Shown piece by piece: positions 7,632 to 16,293 of a DNA stretch of 24,744 nucleotides. This DNA is from XYA12-FULL-58-9 sp001798605. GTDB taxonomy: Bacteria > Myxococcota > XYA12-FULL-58-9. The stretch spans positions 1 through 24,744 of the forward strand of contig DAINMX010000078.1 in the NCBI GenBank assembly GCA_036736205.1, written 5' to 3'. Below the pieces are notes generated by a model. It saw nothing but the letters and a program-made list of their open reading frames with translations, ran no database searches and had not been told where the DNA came from. The translations under genes and the position numbers were made by a program. How positions within the stretch are numbered: position 1 is the first letter of the stretch; every line of letters begins with the position of its first letter.

Positions 7632-8420
7632 ATGCGCAACATCACGACCATAGCCATCAAAGATCTGTGGATCGCTCTCACCACTTGGCTGAGCTACATC
7701 CTCTTTGCCGCGTTCACCTTGATCACAGGATTTCTCTTTTATCAACTGGTGAAAGAGTTTCAGCTCCAGCTCATGGAGCTCACCCAGGGAAACGCCCATG
7801 CCTACATCAAACAGATGAATCTCACCGATTGGGTAATGGGACCGGTCTTCTTCTGGGCGAGCGTTGCCTTGCTTATCCTCGTGCCGCTCTTCTCTATGGG
7901 CCTCATCGCCGGGGAACGCCGTGCTCGAACCCTCGAATTGCTACTAACCACGCCAGTGCGCCCCATCGAGATCGTCTTAGGTAAGTTTGCGGCCGGTTCA
8001 GTGCTGATTCTCATCATGTTGGCTCTGACTTTGGTCTTTCCCTTTTTGCTGCACATCCTTGGGGAAGGTGAGACGAGCCCCATCGATTGGAACACCATCT
8101 GGGTCGCGTATCTCGGGGTGTTCTTGATGGGTGCCAGCTGTTTGGCGATGGGTCTTCTCGCGAGCGCCGCCAGTGATTCGCAGATTGTCGCAGCGGTGCT
8201 CAGTATCGCGGTGTTGTTGATCCTTCTGTTCATGGGTCTCGCGGCCCGCGGCCAGGAAGGAGCGCTTCGGGATTTCCTTGCCTACATTGGTTTGACCTCC
8301 CATCTCGAGAGCTTTGTCAGCGGCGTCATCAAGATCTCCGATCTCGTCTACTACCTCTCCTTCATCTTCCTTGGCCTCTTTTTCACCCACCAGGTGGTGG
8401 AAGCTCAACGCTGGCGGTAG
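7632..8420 (+). CDS. ABC-2 family permease, GldF-like
   Basis: ATG 7632, with GGAGG in the end of the preceding gene. The 262-residue product has about six hydrophobic segments: near 14-34, 64-86, 120-143, 156-176, 182-202 and 238-254. The sequence AGERRARTLELLLTTPV between segments two and three is the cytoplasmic motif typical of ABC-2 export permeases of the GldF/NosY type. It sits in the inner membrane and pairs with the upstream ATPase. The AGGAGG for the next gene overlaps its stop codon, indicating translational coupling. Confidence 0.92.
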   Translation: MRNITTIAIKDLWIALTTWLSYILFAAFTLITGFLFYQLVKEFQLQLMELTQGNAHAYIKQMNLTDWVMGPVFFWASVALLILVPLFSMGLIAGERRARTLELLLTTPVRPIEIVLGKFAAGSVLILIMLALTLVFPFLLHILGEGETSPIDWNTIWVAYLGVFLMGASCLAMGLLASAASDSQIVAAVLSIAVLLILLFMGLAARGQEGALRDFLAYIGLTSHLESFVSGVIKISDLVYYLSFIFLGLFFTHQVVEAQRWR

Positions 8421-8430
8421 GAGGTTGACG

Positions 8431-10110
8431 ATGACGAAGACAACAGAGGTCAGAGATTCGACGCCATCGCGCTTGACCAATCTTGGACGGCTCGGTGGTG
8501 CCATCGGTTTGGTGACGTTGTTGAGTACCCCAGTGTCGTGGTGGTTTTCCGGTGGCGTTACTCTCTACGTGATCGGCAAGATTGTCTTGGGTGTCATGCT
8601 CGTAAGCTTGTATCTCGCCACCAACCGCGATTTTGTCGGACGTCTATCGGGCGCGCGGTCGGCGAGGCTCTGGGTCATGACGATTGTCAGCGCGCTTTTC
8701 GTGTTGAGCATCGTTGTCGCTCTCAACTTCCTGGCGGTTCACAACGACCGCGAGTTCGATTTTACCCGTGAGCGTCTCTACACCCTGACCGATCAAACCC
8801 AACGGGTTCTTGGCAGACTCGAGCAGGAGGTCATCATCACCGCCTTTTACTCCACAGTGGATGACAAATTCAGCGAGACCCAAGAGTCACTCGAGCGGTA
8901 CGCCCAATCCAGTGCTTGGGTGAAGTTCTCCATCGTCGACCCATACAAGGCGGACATGCTGGTAGAGAAACACAAGATCACTGACCGCGGACCGCGCATC
9001 GTCGTCCAGTGTGGCGACCGCGACGCAAGGGCGCCTGATGCTTCGGAGACGGAGCTCACCAACGCCATTATCAAGGTTGTAGAGCAGACCGAAAAGAGCT
9101 TGGCGTTCCTCACCGGTCATGGCGAGGCCACGATCGACGATCAGGACGGCGACAAGGGTTTGGCCACGGTCGCCGAGCTCTTGCGTGCCGAAGGATATCG
9201 CGTCAAGGACTTCTCGCTCATGGGTGGTGCCGACGATATCAAGAGCAACGTTTCGAAGTCAGCCCGCCTTGAGGACGCAGCCACACCGGAGAGCGTCAAT
9301 CGGGCCCGCTTGGAGTTGCAACGGCGACTCAATGCACACGCGGTACTGGTCATCACCACAGCGACCAGTGCCTTGAGTACGGAGGAACTCGAAATCATCC
9401 AAGCCTACCTGGAGCTTGGTGGTCGCGTTGTCGCCATGCTCGAACCGCGCAGTGACACAGGTGTCGAAGGGCTCATCGAAGAGAAGTGGAAGATCCACGC
9501 CCGTGCAGATCTCATCATCGACCCCAACGAAGCCAAAAAGCTTTACGGTTATGGCCCTGGCACACCGATGATCTATCCTGCCACCGACAAGCATCCCGTC
9601 GTTGCCAACATGAAGTCGGCGGCGGTCATGAGTCTCGCCCGTTCTCTTGAACTCACAGGGAAGGGCGGTGCCAACGTCGAGCCGTTGCCCCTGTTGCGCA
9701 CCGATCCGTACGCCTGGGGCGAAACAACACCCGTCACCGATGTGGCGGAGTTAGACGAGCAAGACTTCAAAGGCCCGCTCACCGTTGCCGTGGCAGCCAC
9801 AATGCACATCCCAACCCACTTGGCAGAACGACGCTCCGACGAAGCGCGGCTCATCGTCTTTGGGGATTCAGATTGGATTGGCAACAACATGATAAACGAA
9901 GCTGGCAACGCCGATCTGATTGTGAACGCCATCAACTGGCTTGCCGAGGAGGAAGACCGCATCAGCATCGGTCGCAAGAGTCGCGACACCAGTGTGGTGT
10001 TCTTCACGGTGGGGCAGCTCGGCGTTCTCAAGATTGTCACCCTCGATCTCCTGTGGCTCACCTACATTGCACTGGGCCTCGGGATCGTTTTGATTCGCAG
10101 GCAAAGATAG
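8431..10110 (+). CDS. GldG-like ABC-associated membrane protein
   Basis: ATG 8431 follows AGGAGG (8419-8424) at six bases; the longer frame from 8314 is not used. The 559 residues have N-terminal membrane segments (about 18-65 and 82-105), a long periplasmic domain, and a C-terminal membrane helix (KIVTLDLLWLTYIALGLGIV) followed by a basic end. FLAVHNDREFDFTRERLYTLTDQT is the entry to the GldG/ABC_transp_aux domain (PF09822-like), and FLTGHGEATIDDQD and IVFGDSDWIGNN are further family landmarks. In Flavobacterium GldG works with GldA and GldF; outside gliding species the role is not settled. It has more N-terminal hydrophobic sequence than a single-anchor protein. Confidence 0.9.
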   Translation: MTKTTEVRDSTPSRLTNLGRLGGAIGLVTLLSTPVSWWFSGGVTLYVIGKIVLGVMLVSLYLATNRDFVGRLSGARSARLWVMTIVSALFVLSIVVALNFLAVHNDREFDFTRERLYTLTDQTQRVLGRLEQEVIITAFYSTVDDKFSETQESLERYAQSSAWVKFSIVDPYKADMLVEKHKITDRGPRIVVQCGDRDARAPDASETELTNAIIKVVEQTEKSLAFLTGHGEATIDDQDGDKGLATVAELLRAEGYRVKDFSLMGGADDIKSNVSKSARLEDAATPESVNRARLELQRRLNAHAVLVITTATSALSTEELEIIQAYLELGGRVVAMLEPRSDTGVEGLIEEKWKIHARADLIIDPNEAKKLYGYGPGTPMIYPATDKHPVVANMKSAAVMSLARSLELTGKGGANVEPLPLLRTDPYAWGETTPVTDVAELDEQDFKGPLTVAVAATMHIPTHLAERRSDEARLIVFGDSDWIGNNMINEAGNADLIVNAINWLAEEEDRISIGRKSRDTSVVFFTVGQLGVLKIVTLDLLWLTYIALGLGIVLIRRQR

Positions 10111-10114
10111 CTCC

Positions 10115-10129
10115 AGCGGTTCAACCGCT
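10115..10129. repeat. Small palindrome between the GldG-like and DUF4340 genes
   Basis: AGCGGTT (10115-10121) and AACCGCT (10123-10129) are exact inverted copies around one base, folding into a hairpin four bases before the GGAGG (10133-10137) of the DUF4340 gene. It may adjust RNA stability or translation. No T-run follows, so it is not a terminator. Confidence 0.4.
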
Positions 10130-10143
10130 CTTGGAGGAATGTT

Positions 10144-11574
10144 GTGACCCTCGAAACAAAGCGCCTGCTGAACCTGATTGTCCTCGCATTGGTCGGAGCG
10201 ATTGTCGGCTGGCTGGTCTTTTGGCAGCGTGGCACGACCGAGGTCAAAGAAGAACAAAAGCAGGCCGAGCAGAAACTCTTGTCAATCATAGACACCCGAG
10301 CCGTGGTGCGACTTACCCTCACCACACCCCAAACCGAGTTTGTCGTGGAAAAGGAGGGGGAACAATGGACACTGACGACGCCACTACGGTTGCGGGCTGA
10401 CAACGCTACCATCGAAGGCCTCATCGCCCACGTGAGCGGTCTTGAACGCCAACGCCTGGTCGGTGAGGAAAACGGCGGCCAGGTCGAACCACCGCAAGAG
10501 CTCTGGATGTTTGCGCTTGAGCCGCCGCGGTTTCGCGTCAAGCTCGAAGAAAGGGGCGGCGCAGCCCACGAGCTCTTGGTCGGCAAGAAGAGCGGCTTCG
10601 ATGGCTCGGTGTACGTCAAGCGTGCCGACACCCCCGCCGTTGCCATGGTAGACGGTGCCATCACCTACCAGGTCGACAAGGACCTCTTCCAACTGCGCGA
10701 CAAACGCCTCGTGGATTTTGCGGAAGAGGACATCGTCCGTGTGCAGGTCTCCTTGGCCTCGGGTGCTGGCTACACCATAGAAAGGACCGACATCGGCTTC
10801 TTTTTGCGTGCCCCGCAAAGCCTGCCGGCCAATGAGGCGCAGGTCTCAGGTATCCTCACCGCTCTGGCCAGCGCCAAGGCGACGAAGTTCCTCACCGAAG
10901 CGGCCAACCCTGAGGACATGACGCGCTATGGCCTCGACGTCCCCACCGCAAGCATTACCGTCGTCGACGAGGCGAACAAATCCACAACGGTGTTGTTGCG
11001 CACTGTGGATGTCAAAGACTCACGTTCCCATTATGCCATGTGTGAAGGTGAAACCTCTCCCATCCTCGAGCTTGGCACCGATTGGCTGCTCAAGAAGATT
11101 GTCGTTGATGTTGCAACTCTCCGTGACCGTCGGGTGCTGCGCTTCAACCGCGACCTGGTCAGCGCCATCACCGTGAGCCATGGGGAGGCTGAGCTCGCGT
11201 TCGCAAGATCGTGGAACAAGGATAAGAGTCGCGACAGCTGGCAACTGCTGCGTCCAGAGAATATCCCAGTCGAGGATGCAATCCTCACGGGCCTCATCTA
11301 TCGCTTGTGGAGTCTCGAAGGCCGCGACGTCAATGACGCACCTGCCCCCGAGGACTTCACCACCGCCGGCCTTGATGTGCCAGACACCACCATCGCAATT
11401 CAAGGAGCTGACGGCGCAACCATCGGCACTTTCCTCTTCTCACAAAAATCGCAGGTGAGCGAAAACAACCGCTTCGTCACCACCGACGCGAAGGCGCAAA
11501 TCGCAACGGTTGACGGATCTGTCATTTCCGAGTTGTCCCTGAGCCCCGACGACTATCGGGTCGAGGAGCAGTAG
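10144..11574 (+). CDS. DUF4340 domain protein, Gld-operon partner
   Basis: The start is GTG 10144, six bases after GGAGG. The 476-residue product has one N-terminal membrane anchor (residues about 9-27, LNLIVLALVGAIVGWLVFW), and the rest is predicted periplasmic. Repeating beta-strand units such as VVRLTLTTPQTEFVVEKEGE and QWTLTTPLRLRAD, and TRYGLDVPTASITV, mark tandem DUF4340 domains. The family routinely follows the GldA/F/G genes and is thought to be an envelope component of that complex; no activity is known. Residues 422-452 have a degraded second copy at 16294-16401. Confidence 0.9.
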   Translation: MTLETKRLLNLIVLALVGAIVGWLVFWQRGTTEVKEEQKQAEQKLLSIIDTRAVVRLTLTTPQTEFVVEKEGEQWTLTTPLRLRADNATIEGLIAHVSGLERQRLVGEENGGQVEPPQELWMFALEPPRFRVKLEERGGAAHELLVGKKSGFDGSVYVKRADTPAVAMVDGAITYQVDKDLFQLRDKRLVDFAEEDIVRVQVSLASGAGYTIERTDIGFFLRAPQSLPANEAQVSGILTALASAKATKFLTEAANPEDMTRYGLDVPTASITVVDEANKSTTVLLRTVDVKDSRSHYAMCEGETSPILELGTDWLLKKIVVDVATLRDRRVLRFNRDLVSAITVSHGEAELAFARSWNKDKSRDSWQLLRPENIPVEDAILTGLIYRLWSLEGRDVNDAPAPEDFTTAGLDVPDTTIAIQGADGATIGTFLFSQKSQVSENNRFVTTDAKAQIATVDGSVISELSLSPDDYRVEEQ

Positions 11575-11600
11575 ACTCATGAGGGATTTGGGAGGTAGCG

Positions 11601-12053
11601 TTGAGCGGCGAGTCCTTGCCGGAGTTCGACGTCGCGGTCGATAGGCTGCTGGCCTTCGTTGTCGAACACATCAGCACGACGGGCCCCCCCTTGTTTGTCT
11701 TCAAAGGCGACCGGTTGGAGATGTCCGGCGGTCCCTATGTCAGGAGTCCGCTCCCTGAGAACGGCGAGCACGACGCGCGCCGCATCTACGACGAGGTGCG
11801 CCAACGAGACGGCGGCCTTGCTCTTTGTTGCGTCGGCGTATTGGCCGGTCGGCCGGTGGTAACTGTTGAGCACACCGATGACGAGCCCGAGGCTGAGTAT
11901 CTGATGTTACCGGAACGAGGGTTGAAGCTCTCTGTTGCCCAGCCGCTCCGACCAATGCGTCCAGTCCGGTGGCGTTTGCTGTGGTGGTTTCTGCGCCGAA
12001 AGGCCCGGCGGATGGGAGCTGATTCCGATGTGTCGGTCGCTAGACGAATCTAG
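11601..12053 (+). CDS. Small unknown protein at the end of the Gld-like operon
   Basis: TTG 11601 is the likely start, as GGAGG (11591-11595) precedes it by five bases; the first in-frame ATG would remove 40 residues. The 150-residue product begins SGESLPEFDVAVDRLLAFVV and ends with a tryptophan/arginine-rich stretch (PVRWRLLWWFLRRKARRMGA) that could lie on a membrane. I recognise no family. The 26-base gap to the DUF4340 gene suggests co-transcription. Its stop coincides with the truncated end of a convergent ATPase relic, so the gene end may have been reshaped by that deletion. Confidence 0.65.
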   Translation: MSGESLPEFDVAVDRLLAFVVEHISTTGPPLFVFKGDRLEMSGGPYVRSPLPENGEHDARRIYDEVRQRDGGLALCCVGVLAGRPVVTVEHTDDEPEAEYLMLPERGLKLSVAQPLRPMRPVRWRLLWWFLRRKARRMGADSDVSVARRI

Positions 12054-12199
12054 GCAGGGTGCCTCTCCGTTGCATTCGGTCCGAGGAGGGACAACGCCAG
12101 TGTGGTCTTGCCCACCTGGCGCGGTCCACCGATGAAGGCCATCTTGTTCGTCGCCAGAGTCTTCTCTACGGCTGGTCTCAGGTATCGTCGCGTTTGCAT
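12050..12199 (-). pseudogene. AAA_14/DUF4143-type ATPase, N-terminal remnant
   Basis: Minus-strand codons from ATG 12199 read MQTRRYLRPAVEKTLATNKM then AFIGGPRQVGKTTLALSLLG and stop at TAG (12050-12052). RYL followed by IGGPRQVGKTTLA is the characteristic N-terminus and Walker A of the DUF4143-linked AAA_14 ATPases, normally about 380-420 residues long. Only 49 residues remain, and the reading frame ends inside the last two codons of the convergent gene. These ATPases are common in toxin-antitoxin and mobile contexts, with poorly defined function. The promoter and palindrome upstream are still intact. Confidence 0.8.
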
Positions 12200-12206
12200 G
12201 AATGGG

Positions 12207-12241
12207 AGTATAGTCCATTTCACTCATGAGTAAAATGGACT
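12207..12241 (-). promoter_or_regulatory. 30-bp palindrome and -10 box of the AAA_14 relic, leaderless arrangement
   Basis: Bases 12212-12241 form a palindrome centred between 12226 and 12227 (core ACTCATGAGT, outer arms AGTCCATTT and AAATGGACT) with one mismatched pair. On the minus strand TATACT (12207-12212) follows directly, and the ATG begins seven bases after it, so the transcript would be leaderless or nearly so. The palindrome covers the -35 region, as expected for an operator. The regulator is unknown. Confidence 0.6.
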
Positions 12242-12250
12242 TGTGTCCAG

Positions 12251-12273
12251 AAAACGCGCGCGGCGAAGCCGCG
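12251..12273 (-). terminator. Possible terminator of the lyase gene
   Basis: Read on the minus strand, CGCGGC-TTC-GCCGCG (12259-12273) forms a six-pair GC stem, followed after CGCG by TTTT (12251-12254). It stands about 75 bases past the stop at 12349. The T-run is short and offset, so this is weak. Confidence 0.35.
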
Positions 12274-12348
12274 GTTGACCGACAAGGATCAAGCTGCGTT
12301 GATCTCAGGTCGACGAGGGGTCCCTGCAGAGGGCAAGAGCGGTTGAGA

Positions 12349-14565
12349 TCACAGTGTCTGCCCGATGCGACGGCGGCCGCCAGGTGGGTGTCTGAGCGCG
12401 GTGCCAAACAGGATCGCCCCCAACACCAGCAGGCCCCACTGCGCACTGCCCATGGAGGTGCAATTGCAGCCACCCCGCAGTTGCCCATCGGGCATCTCGT
12501 TGTCGTCAGCGTCGGCGTCGCCGTGAGCCCCGTCGTCAAGACAGTCCGTGCAGGCCGCAACAATCTGCAAAGCCGACACCACTGGGTGATTGGGGCCGGC
12601 GTGAGCAAAATCAATCTCCAACCAACCGTCTTCCACTTGGCACTCAACGCTCTTTGCCAGGGCGTGGTCCATGCCAACCTCAGCGTAGATATCGAGGTCA
12701 TCGGCGAGGAAAGCTCCTTCGACGGTGACATGAAACACTCTTTGACCAACTCCTGTGATCTCTGCTGACGTTTCTGCGAAATAGGCGGTCACATGGTAGG
12801 AACCGTTGGCAACCCGAAAACGATACTGGAGCTCAGGCTCCGATGAATCATCCCAGCGCCCACTCTGGAACAAACCGTCATCCACCGTGCCTGCTATGGA
12901 TAGGGTTTGTCGGTCCCACGGAATTCCCGTATTGAACCCCGTGTCGGCATCCCATCGTTGGCCAGCGGTGTCGAAGTACACCTCACCACCGGCGTTGATT
13001 CTGATCGGCATGGCAATGGGCAAAGAATCATTGCCGGCACTGCCGGGGCCGACCTGATTCGCCGTCAACGGCATGTTGCTGACGGGAGCTGTGCTCCACT
13101 GTTCAGCACCAACACTCGGCGCAGAAGCATCACGCGGCCGTCCAAAAATATCGTCGGCAATGCCCGCGACGACCTCCCCTTGATCGATGAGTGCGACGCT
13201 CGTGCTCTGCAGTCTTTGCAGTCCATCCACAGTCACGAGCTGGGGATTTGCCTGAGTCACACCCGTTCCGACATAACCCGCGGTCGCCGTTTGGGTGATG
13301 TGCGTAACGTTCGCGGCCCATGTTGTATCAACACTCGCTCGGTCACGAAGGGCGGTGCCGCTCATGCTTACAACCGCGTTGTTCTTGATCACGACGCCGG
13401 TGGGATCGAATGTCCAAAATACTCCATCTGGAAATTCGGTTCCTGAATTATGACCGAGATAGATCCCTTCGGCACCGTGGTTGATGATGGTGTTGTTCGC
13501 GATGAGCACGTCATTGGCCGGAAAGTGTATGTCGGCTTGGGCCACAACATTCTCACGTTCGAGGTTACCGCTGTACAAATCGATAGCCGCATCGGTCGGT
13601 GCGAACGAGCCCTCGAGGTAGTTGTTGTATATCATGTGTTTTCGATCGTGAATGCGAATACCCCTGCTATTGAAGAACCAATTGCTGTAGACCTTGACCT
13701 CTTCGCCCGCCCTGAGCACCAGTTGGTCGTTGCAGTTTCTGAACGTGTTGTGTCGATAGATGTTCAAAGACGTCTTGTTTGAAATCAATTCCGCCGTGAT
13801 TCCGATGTCCTCAAAAAGATTATGCTCGACGGTGGTGTGAAGAGGCAGGTAACTGGCCAATGGACCCACATCCGACCCGGACGAGCCCTGACCCACTTGA
13901 ATGACTTCGCCAGCGTTACCGATACCGAGATCGCCCAAGTTCACAAAGTGATTCCACGAAATCGTGTTGCCGGTATTGGTGCAGTTTCCGGCATAACACC
14001 AGACTTGAATGCCGGTGTTCTTGAGAGCGTCAAATCTGTTGCGGGTGATCAAATTGTTCTGCGAGCCGCTGAGGATACGAATGATTCCAGTGGCACCATC
14101 TGTTTTGCCCGAGTTCACGATCACGTTGTTACGGAAGATGGAGTTGGATGACCCCACAAATGCAACAAGCACAATGGTCTCCGCGAAGATATTGCCATCC
14201 CATTTGAATCCATCCACGATTAACCAGTCTTTGCGAATGGACATGGGAGACACACCCGTGAATACAACTCCCAAGGGCGTCTCGGGGCGAAGGGTGATGG
14301 GCTGTGACGCAGTACCATGCTCGCTCGGATTGAATGCGATCGAAAGATTGTTGCAAGCACCGTCGGCCATGACAATTTCGTCACCAGCCTGCGCTGCGGC
14401 GATGACACTGTTGACCGTATCGCACGTCGCACTCAGCGATTGACGCCGCAAAATGTTGTCGCGCTCAATATTCACGGACCCGTCATTGGGGAAGGGACTG
14501 CACGCAACGGCGACGACAACTACGAGAACGGCATTCGCGGCATTCAATGAACGCGCAGATGTCAT
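12349..14565 (-). CDS. Polysaccharide lyase family 6-like protein with malectin-like domain and MYXO-CTERM-like tail
   Basis: The start is ATG 14563-14565, with GAGG (14571-14574) five bases upstream; the product has 738 residues. A hydrophobic leader ends in VVAVAC (Cys22), a weak lipobox. Residues about 47-330 match the PL6 chondroitinase B/alginate lyase beta-helix: AAQAGDEIVMADGA, PITLRPETPLGVVFTG, then ISNKTSLNIYRHNTFRN and LVLRAG. The proposed catalytic Lys264 and Arg285 are present. The GEIE calcium motif reads ITAE, so Glu259 is kept but the other acid is Thr257. Residues about 520-670 resemble a malectin-type carbohydrate-binding domain (INAGGEVYFD, VTAYFAE). The tail has GGCNC, a hydrophobic helix and an arginine cluster, like MYXO-CTERM sorting signals. 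It is probably surface-displayed and acts on or binds an acidic polysaccharide; the substrate is unknown. Confidence 0.85.
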   Translation of the reverse strand: MTSARSLNAANAVLVVVVAVACSPFPNDGSVNIERDNILRRQSLSATCDTVNSVIAAAQAGDEIVMADGACNNLSIAFNPSEHGTASQPITLRPETPLGVVFTGVSPMSIRKDWLIVDGFKWDGNIFAETIVLVAFVGSSNSIFRNNVIVNSGKTDGATGIIRILSGSQNNLITRNRFDALKNTGIQVWCYAGNCTNTGNTISWNHFVNLGDLGIGNAGEVIQVGQGSSGSDVGPLASYLPLHTTVEHNLFEDIGITAELISNKTSLNIYRHNTFRNCNDQLVLRAGEEVKVYSNWFFNSRGIRIHDRKHMIYNNYLEGSFAPTDAAIDLYSGNLERENVVAQADIHFPANDVLIANNTIINHGAEGIYLGHNSGTEFPDGVFWTFDPTGVVIKNNAVVSMSGTALRDRASVDTTWAANVTHITQTATAGYVGTGVTQANPQLVTVDGLQRLQSTSVALIDQGEVVAGIADDIFGRPRDASAPSVGAEQWSTAPVSNMPLTANQVGPGSAGNDSLPIAMPIRINAGGEVYFDTAGQRWDADTGFNTGIPWDRQTLSIAGTVDDGLFQSGRWDDSSEPELQYRFRVANGSYHVTAYFAETSAEITGVGQRVFHVTVEGAFLADDLDIYAEVGMDHALAKSVECQVEDGWLEIDFAHAGPNHPVVSALQIVAACTDCLDDGAHGDADADDNEMPDGQLRGGCNCTSMGSAQWGLLVLGAILFGTALRHPPGGRRRIGQTL

Positions 14566-14694
14566 GGAAACCTCGACACCTCGTCCAATGGGGATTTTCG
14601 CTGCTGAGCTTCCCATCCCCTGTTTGTAGCAGATGGAGCTCAGGGATCCATAGAAGCGACTTCCATCCGCACAATAACCGATTGACTGGGTGAA

Positions 14695-15204
14695 TCAGAG
14701 GCTCGAGCGGTTGGCGATCAGGCACTTCCAGAGTTCTGCGATGTTGGCATTCTGAGGTGCGAAGCTTCGGACTTGGCGCTTCAAAGCCCGTTTGTGGGGT
14801 TCTTCCTTGCGGGTGTCGTCGATGTTCTCGGCGTTGTAAATAGCGTCGGCGAGATCTTCAAAGGCTGCGCCGAGACGGGCGAGATAGCGTATGAAACTTT
14901 TGCGCACGGTGCGCGGCGCTGCTGCATAGACACAGTAGCTGCCATCGGAGAGTTCGGCGGCGCAATTGAATTCCCCTTTGGCCACCAGATCGAAGTACGA
15001 TTGGTGGTCGCCGGATACCACACGCGACTGGGTCTTGTTGATGCCTGCCTGGCTCAAGGCGCTGGCCACACGACCCGGCAGGTGTGTGTGGCTCATGTGC
15101 AGTTGGCCAAAGAGGACGAGGACCTTCCCCTTGGGACGGGCAATGACGGCATCGCGGATCACGTTGCCTGCTAGCTCCAAACGTCTGAATTGGCCGGCGT
15201 TGGA
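14695..15204 (-). pseudogene. ChaN-like (haem-binding uptake, Tiki-superfamily) protein, C-terminal half only
   Basis: The open frame begins after TGA 15205-15207; TTG 15180 is the only nearby start and has no clear ribosome site. The sequence KGKVLVLFGQLHMSHTHLP is the C-terminal ChaN motif with its histidine, and GDHQSYFDLVAKG followed by SDGSYCVYAAAPRTVRKSFI continues the family pattern. Intact members have about 280-320 residues and carry the metal-binding Glu/His in the missing N-terminal half. In the same frame upstream of the stop lies a 45-codon frame (15205-15342) that shows no clear ChaN similarity. Intact ChaN proteins are implicated in haem or iron uptake; this one should be inactive. 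Confidence 0.68.
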
Positions 15205-15492
15205 TCAGTTGGTTTTTCCAGCAACAAAGGCACCCGCGATGGCTCCAGAGAGAGGATAAGCTTCCGATTCTCCATCCAAGGAATGCGAACGGGCCTTCGG
15301 TTCGCTTGTATCACGAGAATGGGCGTTTTCCAGAATCAGCATTCACATTCACACGCACATTTCGTTGAGGAGGCAGAAATTCCATTGCACGCGGTTGCGA
15401 TTATGTTATCAAGACAGTTTGCGATGGTTATGAACCGGTGGTGACGGCCTGAAATTCGATTATAGCGTACGACAAGTACTTGACCCGGGAGG
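15205..15492. other. Intergenic stretch without a recognised gene
   Basis: Only a 45-codon minus-strand frame (15342-15205, MLILENAHSRDTSEP start) is present, in frame with the ChaN relic but without recognisable similarity. Base composition turns AT-rich from about 15330 onward. I see no convincing promoter or terminator. Confidence 0.5.
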
Positions 15493-15498
15493 GTGATT

Positions 15499-16293
15499 AT
15501 GAAAGATTTTATTGTATTTCACGCGTCGAATGCTGGCTCTTCCGCGATCATGCAAATACTTGGCAATGTTAGCGCATTGTCCATTCTTCCCGACGAACCA
15601 ATTGATGATTGGGTGTTTGTTAAATTTGGCTGGGGAAAGGCAATGCCTGCCAATGATTGGCTCAATATAATCAAAGAAATTTTTGATCGTCCCGGCTCAG
15701 ATGATTTCTTTGTTAAAATAGAAGAGATATATAGGAAATATAGCCACAGAGATTTTCCGAAATTCGACAAGAATAGAAGGTCTGTCGGAATGAAGGCCCG
15801 ACTCCACATACAATGTATTCCGGAAACGTTTGACTATCTAAAACTAAATAGCAATATTAAGACATTCATTTTGATTCGGAAGAATACAACAAAATGGGCA
15901 TTCTCAACATATCGCGGGCAAATATTACAACATTTGGTACTACATGGAAAGGTGGATATTGCCGAAAAGATCACCATCGATATGGATAAATTCAAACAAG
16001 TGAAACAAGGACGAGATTTTCTATCGGATTTCCATCACAATATGGCAATTCTCTTGAATGAAGCAGGCGCAGAAGCGAAACTCATCTATTATGAAGATTT
16101 TTTGAGGTGCAACCAATCATTTTGTGAAGACATGTTGCGTGATATCGGAATGAATATTACTCCCGAACAGATAGGGGAAATCCGCAAACCGATAAGATTG
16201 AAGAAAGTGCATAGCAAATCAATCTGTGAGTATGTTGAAAATTATGATGAATTAGTAGCGAAATTTCCAGACATCGAAAAGGATGACTTCTGA
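15499..16293 (+). CDS. Sulfotransferase-like protein on AT-rich, probably imported DNA
   Basis: ATG 15499 follows GGAGG (15488-15492) by six bases; GTG 15493 is less likely. The 264 residues start MKDFIVFHASNAGSSAIMQI, placed like the 5'-phosphosulfate-binding loop of PAPS sulfotransferases although its sequence differs from the usual TPRSGST form. IKTFILIRKNTTKWAFSTYR fits the 3'-phosphate motif (conserved Arg and Ser), and LIYYEDFLR fits the following acidic motif. No signal peptide is seen. Such enzymes sulfate sugars, lipids or proteins; the acceptor here is unknown. The gene is far richer in A+T than its neighbours: the 60-base lines at 15661 and 15841 contain only 18 and 17 G+C. It lies between two truncated genes, so recent transfer is likely. 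Confidence 0.7.
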   Translation: MKDFIVFHASNAGSSAIMQILGNVSALSILPDEPIDDWVFVKFGWGKAMPANDWLNIIKEIFDRPGSDDFFVKIEEIYRKYSHRDFPKFDKNRRSVGMKARLHIQCIPETFDYLKLNSNIKTFILIRKNTTKWAFSTYRGQILQHLVLHGKVDIAEKITIDMDKFKQVKQGRDFLSDFHHNMAILLNEAGAEAKLIYYEDFLRCNQSFCEDMLRDIGMNITPEQIGEIRKPIRLKKVHSKSICEYVENYDELVAKFPDIEKDDF

